Assembly (NCBI GenBank): GCA_947630505.1
Contig: CANRHV010000001.1
Location: 1-64,000 of the forward strand
DNA: 64,000 nt
Source of the DNA: an uncultured Monoglobus sp.
GTDB taxonomy: Bacteria; Bacillota; Clostridia; Monoglobales; Monoglobaceae
Direction of reading: 5' to 3'
The notes below the pieces were generated by a model. It ran no database searches. It was given only the letters and a program-made list of their open reading frames with translations, and was not told the origin of the DNA. Shown here one piece after another: positions 59,484 to 64,000 of this stretch. Positions within the stretch are counted from its first letter, which is position 1. Each line of letters begins with the position of its first letter. The translations under genes and the position numbers were made by a program.

Positions 59484-59517
59484 GTCGCCCTTTCAGTTGT
59501 TTCACTGGAAGGGCGAC
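59484..59517. repeat. strong hairpin
   Basis: GTCGCCCTTTCAGT-tgtttc-ACTGGAAGGGCGAC. Confidence 0.85.
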
Positions 59518-59607
59518 AACTTTGTATAACTTGTATTAATTGAATTAATAACAGATATTTAGAATGGTTTGCGGTGAATAAATTATAGTAGAGAAAGGTG
59601 ATTTATT

Positions 59608-59988
59608 TTGAAAATTGAGTATAACTATAATACAAACCAAGATTATTACTGGTATTTTTGTAACCAGCACAAATTAAAACAAACACGTAAAGATTTTCAT
59701 GCAATCAAAAACCAAAAGCTGCTTGCAAGTGCGGATTGTTTGAGTGAATTAATTTGCATTTTAAAACCAAAATATCAACCGGGTGACTATTTTATTGCTT
59801 CTATATCAGAATTTGATTTTTTTGAACAAAATGAAGATGTTTTTGTATTCCCATTTGATTCGCCAAAACCGTTTTTTAAATCTTTTCCTGCATTTCCATC
59901 AATATTTAAATTATTAAATGGAGATGCTTCAAGGTTGAATCAAAAACATCCAAATTGCGCAACAATTGGTCAGGATTGTTTAATTTAA
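59608..59988 (+). CDS. hypothetical protein
   Basis: 126 aa ORF, GAAAGGTG SD. Confidence 0.6.
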   Translation: MKIEYNYNTNQDYYWYFCNQHKLKQTRKDFHAIKNQKLLASADCLSELICILKPKYQPGDYFIASISEFDFFEQNEDVFVFPFDSPKPFFKSFPAFPSIFKLLNGDASRLNQKHPNCATIGQDCLI

Positions 59989-60047
59989 GCAACGTTTTGT
60001 ACATATTTTGCAGTTATATTGAATAAATATAATAGAGAGGCGATTAT

Positions 60048-60371
60048 ATGTCATATTTAAAATCAGAGTTATCGTTGCGTATTCCCGACATGACACTTAA
60101 TATTATCAGAAAAAAATATGATGACGCAGCAGATGATCTCGCTAAAATAAAAACGTATCTTGCGGACATCAAGGAATATGCCCGAGAGATACAAACAACA
60201 GAACCCGAAAACAAGGAACGAACAGCTTTTTGGAAAGCGGAAATAGCTTATCTGGAGATGTATATTGAATATTTGAAATTGGTGGTTGCCAGAGGCGAAA
60301 GAGATATAGCCGAGGGCAAGCGGAACAAAGATAAGCCTACTGAGCACGATGAACGGTTTGACTTATTTTAA
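60048..60371 (+). CDS. hypothetical protein
   Basis: 107 aa ORF, AGAGAGG SD. Confidence 0.6.
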   Translation: MSYLKSELSLRIPDMTLNIIRKKYDDAADDLAKIKTYLADIKEYAREIQTTEPENKERTAFWKAEIAYLEMYIEYLKLVVARGERDIAEGKRNKDKPTEHDERFDLF

Positions 60372-61139
60372 GATTTTTACTGCTTTTAAGACTATATCTA
60401 AATTGCGAAGTTGCGGAATGATTTTATCGGTTGTGGTGTTACGTTTGATTATGGTTTCAATAATTTTGTAAGATTGTACACCTGAAACACGGTTGATTAT
60501 AAAAAATGGCACCTTGCCACAGTTGTGGTATTCTGCTGGTCCCATCTCATCAAGTAATAAATACTCACCAATAAATTGCATAAATTTTGATGAGTTCCAT
60601 CCGTTACAAGATAGATTGGTAACCATATCATCAAATATACTTTGTACGTAAATTTTGTTTTTAAGAGCATTTTCTAATTCTAATGTATCTGTGTTGGAAT
60701 TTAATAGCAATTCAAAGTACAATCCGTCATGTGCTGCTCTTGCCTCTGACCATAAATGAAACGCCGAGGCGTATGGTATTTTATACATTATCATAGATTG
60801 ATCTAACTTTGTAAGAGAACATAATTCGGTCATGTGAATGGCGTGTGTATATTCATGAAAGAATGTGTCATATTGCTCGTTGGCAAAGATTTGTTCATTG
60901 AGAATAATAGTGGCAGATTTGCGGTTTTTGTATGGAGGCAAAGTAACTCCTGCTTGCGGCATAAAGTTATTTTCGTGTTTTTCAATGTCGTCTTGTATAA
61001 AAGTTTGCAAATCGGTATTTATGCTATTGGATACATAAATGTCAAACTTATCATTCCAATTAGTGTTTAAGACATCGTTGTAAAGACATTCCCATTCATT
61101 GATTAAATTGTTATATTGTTTGTTGTCTTTGATAAACAT
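60363..61139 (-). CDS. putative zincin metallopeptidase-like protein
   Basis: HEYTH in FFHEYTHAIHM; promoter TTGATT-N16-TATAAT upstream on minus strand. Confidence 0.65.
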   Translation of the reverse strand: MFIKDNKQYNNLINEWECLYNDVLNTNWNDKFDIYVSNSINTDLQTFIQDDIEKHENNFMPQAGVTLPPYKNRKSATIILNEQIFANEQYDTFFHEYTHAIHMTELCSLTKLDQSMIMYKIPYASAFHLWSEARAAHDGLYFELLLNSNTDTLELENALKNKIYVQSIFDDMVTNLSCNGWNSSKFMQFIGEYLLLDEMGPAEYHNCGKVPFFIINRVSGVQSYKIIETIIKRNTTTDKIIPQLRNLDIVLKAVKILK

Positions 61140-61279
61140 AGTTTTGTTCTCCCTGATATTATAGGTTGCTTATATTATAACATAACTATGACATAAATCA
61201 ACAAATTTTTGATATAATGTTACTGATTAAAAAATAAAAAATGGCACAGCGTTAAGATTATAAACGTCGTGCTATTTTT

Positions 61280-62050
61280 TTATTTAATACAATCCTTGCA
61301 AGGGTCATATCCCATATCAACGGCTTGTTCAAGGGGAAGTGACATAAGATTGTCTTTGTCGGAAATATGTTTGCAATTGTCAGTGTGATATTTTTCGCCT
61401 GTTTTTGTTATGTATACAAGGTTGGTGTCGGTAACGGAAACAGAGCGTTCTTGAGTCTCGGTCTCTTGCAATACATTAACGGATGTGTCCGATGGCATGG
61501 GTCGAGAATTTCGTAAACCGTATAATCCTACAAAAAGTAAAATCAATACTATCGCAGCAACCGCCAAGACCGTCCCTTTGACATTATAGAAATTATAACG
61601 ATTTGCTTTGAGCTCGTGCCAATATTCATTTGCTATATCATCGGGCATACAACACACTTCTGCAAGCTGCTCCGCCGATCTGATAAACTTTCGACGTATC
61701 AGACGTTGCGGAGCTATAAGAATTGCGGCAAGCATATTGGCATCATGGTGATTGTGTCCGCTATCATGTTTATGATTCAGTAAATGATGGGCTATCTCAT
61801 GTGCTACGGCAAAATTTTTATATTTATAATTCTCGTTATAGTATATGGTATAGCAGCCTTTGTATAATGCGTATCTTGCGTTGTTATTTATCCATGGGTT
61901 ACCGTCATCGTGATAATCTTGTTTGCATTGCTGTGTGTCCTTGACTTGTAAACTGAGAGATTGAGCTATCGCAAAAGCATCTTGTGGCAGTTTGTTGTTC
62001 TGAATTTTAGCATATTGCTTAGCTATTTTCTGAAGTTGTTGATATGTCAT
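61280..62050 (-). CDS. ImmA/IrrE-family metallopeptidase with TM segment and C-terminal Cys-rich domain
   Basis: VAHEIAHHLLNH; VLAVAAIVLILLFVGLYGL; YHTDNCKHISDKDNLMSLPLEQAVDMGYDPCKDC. Confidence 0.85.
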   Translation of the reverse strand: MTYQQLQKIAKQYAKIQNNKLPQDAFAIAQSLSLQVKDTQQCKQDYHDDGNPWINNNARYALYKGCYTIYYNENYKYKNFAVAHEIAHHLLNHKHDSGHNHHDANMLAAILIAPQRLIRRKFIRSAEQLAEVCCMPDDIANEYWHELKANRYNFYNVKGTVLAVAAIVLILLFVGLYGLRNSRPMPSDTSVNVLQETETQERSVSVTDTNLVYITKTGEKYHTDNCKHISDKDNLMSLPLEQAVDMGYDPCKDCIK

Positions 62051-62402
62051 TTTTATCCAACTTTCCGTGCACAGGATTTTCAAGTCTGACGAGTCCATAG
62101 ATATAACTCATCACCAAACCTTTTGCGTAAGCGTCTAAATAATGCCATAATTCCATTAGTTTACTGTAAGAACTGTTTATAATTCCGTGTTTTTGTTCAA
62201 TCAACAGAAAAAATTGTGACAATGGCATATCGAATCCACGGCATATTTTAATGAGACTGTTCATTGACGGGATATGGTTTTTATTGAGCATAGTTGTCAG
62301 CGATGAGTGTGGTATGCCTGTTTCTTGGGATAGTTTATAATATGTCCACCCGCGACGCTTGCATATTTCTTTGATTAATTCTACCACAAATATATCCTCC
62401 AT
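62019..62402 (-). CDS. XRE-family HTH regulator
   Basis: GWTYYKLSQETGIPHSSLTTMLNKNHIPSMNSLIKICRGFDM. Confidence 0.8.
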   Translation of the reverse strand: MEDIFVVELIKEICKRRGWTYYKLSQETGIPHSSLTTMLNKNHIPSMNSLIKICRGFDMPLSQFFLLIEQKHGIINSSYSKLMELWHYLDAYAKGLVMSYIYGLVRLENPVHGKLDKNDISTTSENS

Positions 62403-62563
62403 AAGTAGGCTCCTTTAATATAATTCATTATATATTAATTTGTGATATTTTTGCAGATGTATACTTCCGTATTAATATGTCGAAAAACTGACATAATAAA
62501 CACCCCGAATTGTATAGAACCAATCCGGGGTGTTTCGCCTTAAAATATTAAATTTTGTAGATA

Positions 62564-63391
62564 TTATCTGTAATTCTCACATTTGCCAACGACTTTGCCA
62601 AAGCAAGTGATTGTGTCGCCTTCATTGAAAACGATTTTGTCATAAGCATCGTTGTGGGAGATTAGTCCGTCTTCGCCTCTCTCTTTAACAAATACATCAC
62701 CGTTGATCGAGAATATGCCGATCTCGCCTATTTCAACTGATTCCTGTGGCTTTATGTAAAGCTTATCGCCATCGCTATATGTAGGTTCCATACTGTTACC
62801 GCACACACGGACAACAAACTCAGCCTCGCCAGGCGGTGTTTCAAACACATCAAGCATAATATAGTTATCACTGTCAACAAATTGTCCCGTTCCTGCTGAT
62901 ACAGGTATATCAAAGTATTTAATTGAGGCGATTATGGGATTAATTGCGCTGTCAATATATTGCTGTGACTGAGCTATAAAAGAAGTATAACTGTCAACTT
63001 GCGATTTACCCTCTATGTTAAGCTGCCGATAGACGTCAATATGCTTTTTTTCACGTTTGCTTAAAATGTAAGGATGAACATTTTGTGTTTGTTTGTCTGC
63101 ATTATAAGCATGTAGCGTTTCTGGCGATTCTGAAACAGAACCGGTATCATAGGCTATAGTTGTGGGAAGTTCTTGGTTATCATTGCCCATTAAGTAGTCA
63201 ACAGACACATTATAGAAATTAGCCAACTTGACCCACGTTTTATCGGTTTCGGGTTTGCGTATATTATTTTCATAATTGGATATTGCGCTTGCGGTTAGTC
63301 CAACGGCAAGTGCCACTTGTTGAAGGGTTTTCCCTGTGTCTTTGCGTAAATTGCGTAATTTTTGACCGGGTGTTAATTCTTTATTTTCCAC
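62564..63391 (-). CDS. CI/LexA-like repressor with S24 peptidase domain
   Basis: HTH KTLQQVALAVGLTASAISNYENNIRKP and FVVRVCGNSMEPTYSDGDKLYI; GTG start at 63391 preferred because 63424 lies at the -10 region. Confidence 0.88.
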   Translation of the reverse strand: MENKELTPGQKLRNLRKDTGKTLQQVALAVGLTASAISNYENNIRKPETDKTWVKLANFYNVSVDYLMGNDNQELPTTIAYDTGSVSESPETLHAYNADKQTQNVHPYILSKREKKHIDVYRQLNIEGKSQVDSYTSFIAQSQQYIDSAINPIIASIKYFDIPVSAGTGQFVDSDNYIMLDVFETPPGEAEFVVRVCGNSMEPTYSDGDKLYIKPQESVEIGEIGIFSINGDVFVKERGEDGLISHNDAYDKIVFNEGDTITCFGKVVGKCENYR

Positions 63392-63414
63392 GCTATTCAC
63401 CTTCTTTCTATTCA

Positions 63415-63443
63415 ATTTTATCACGTTGCGTGTAATTTGTCAA
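63415..63443 (-). promoter_or_regulatory. repressor promoter
   Basis: minus strand TTGACA-N17-TAAAAT. Confidence 0.85.
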
Positions 63444-63464
63444 TAAATTTTTTGTAAATTACAC
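63430..63464. promoter_or_regulatory. candidate repressor operator (9-bp inverted repeat)
   Basis: GTGTAATTT...AAATTACAC overlapping the repressor promoter. Confidence 0.7.
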
Positions 63465-63553
63465 ACTATTATGCGTTATGTTAATTAATATTGTTAAAAA
63501 ATATAATTTGTTTGATTGTTATATTGAATAATTATAGTAGTGCGGACAAGAAA

Positions 63554-63574
63554 AGAGCCGCACACGGCGGCTCT
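63554..63574 (-). terminator. Rho-independent terminator
   Basis: minus strand AGAGCCGC-cgtgt-GCGGCTCT-TTTCTT. Confidence 0.75.
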
Positions 63575-63585
63575 AAACTGAACTG

Positions 63586-63771
63586 TTACTTATCGCTTGG
63601 TTCAAAAACAAAATGGTACAACGCGTTTTTGAGCGCATATACCACAAATATAATGGCATAAGACTTCCAATTATTCATAAAATCGGAGTTCGCGCCATCT
63701 GCGAATATCAGCAAAGCTGGCCCGCACATTCCAAGTCCAAAGTCAAACAGTTCGTGGAAAAATTGTTTCAT
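63586..63771 (-). CDS. small holin-like membrane protein, 61 aa
   Basis: MKQFFHELFDFGLGMCGPALLIFADGANSDFMNNWKSYAIIFVVYALKNALYHFVFEPSDK. Confidence 0.55.
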   Translation of the reverse strand: MKQFFHELFDFGLGMCGPALLIFADGANSDFMNNWKSYAIIFVVYALKNALYHFVFEPSDK

Positions 63772-63873
63772 CGCCCTCCAAGCCACACAATATTTGATTA
63801 TGTAATCTTTACCCCTTTGCTTACGAGGACGCCCCGCAAGCAGCCCCAATTATTCCATTTGGAGGGCGATGAA
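63767..63873 (-). promoter_or_regulatory. leader stem sequestering SD and start codon
   Basis: 15-bp perfect inverted repeat TTCATCGCCCTCCAA (63767-63781) / TTGGAGGGCGATGAA (63859-63873). Confidence 0.75.
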
Positions 63874-64000
63874 GTTGTGTAAGTGTATGTTGCGTGGGAG
63901 TGACCGAGTCGTATATCCATAGATAAGGCAAATGGTTTGTTGACCGGACATGCTCCCACCTCAACATAGCTCACACAATTTCATTTTATTATAGCATAAA

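Noticed and set aside
1-64000. tRNA or rRNA genes
   Set aside because: No convincing T-loop/CCA-type or rRNA sequence was noticed by eye; a tRNAscan-SE run would be needed to be sure.

Overview
The window looks like part of a temperate phage or prophage of an AT-rich Firmicutes/Clostridia-type host. Several features recall the SPbeta group: a YonO-like single-subunit RNA polymerase, two YopX-like proteins, and a HU-like protein near terminase and portal. A minus-strand arm (about 0.1-18.4 kb) carries portal, large terminase, a HU-like protein, a phosphoesterase, the RNA polymerase and an inserted ATPase/membrane-protein cassette. A non-coding divergence region follows (18.4-20.5 kb). A plus-strand arm (20.5-60.4 kb) holds many small early genes including an ArdA-like antirestriction protein, then a tyrosine recombinase, N6-adenine methylase, sliding clamp, CCA-adding enzyme, ThyX-like protein, a very large tail protein, and several accessory (moron) genes that each have a consensus sigma-A promoter. 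A minus-strand lysogeny module ends the window (60.4-63.4 kb: S24 repressor, XRE, ImmA/IrrE). The strongest finding is a 375-nt group I intron (11795-12169, minus). It splits the RNA polymerase gene exactly before its catalytic DLDGD motif, and P1, P7 and P10 pairings can all be read from the sequence. Other leads: a dispersed family of two-part intergenic hairpins; a repeated GAATAA(A/T)TATA(A/G)TAG motif that may be a phage promoter; an ATPase cassette bounded by a perfect 25-bp direct repeat; two paralogous small-protein/membrane-protein cassettes apparently starting at ATA; a probable minus-strand sRNA gene near 47.6 kb; an SD-sequestering leader at the right end; and two outward-reading G-depleted leaders. 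All family calls come from reading motifs by eye; no searches were run.
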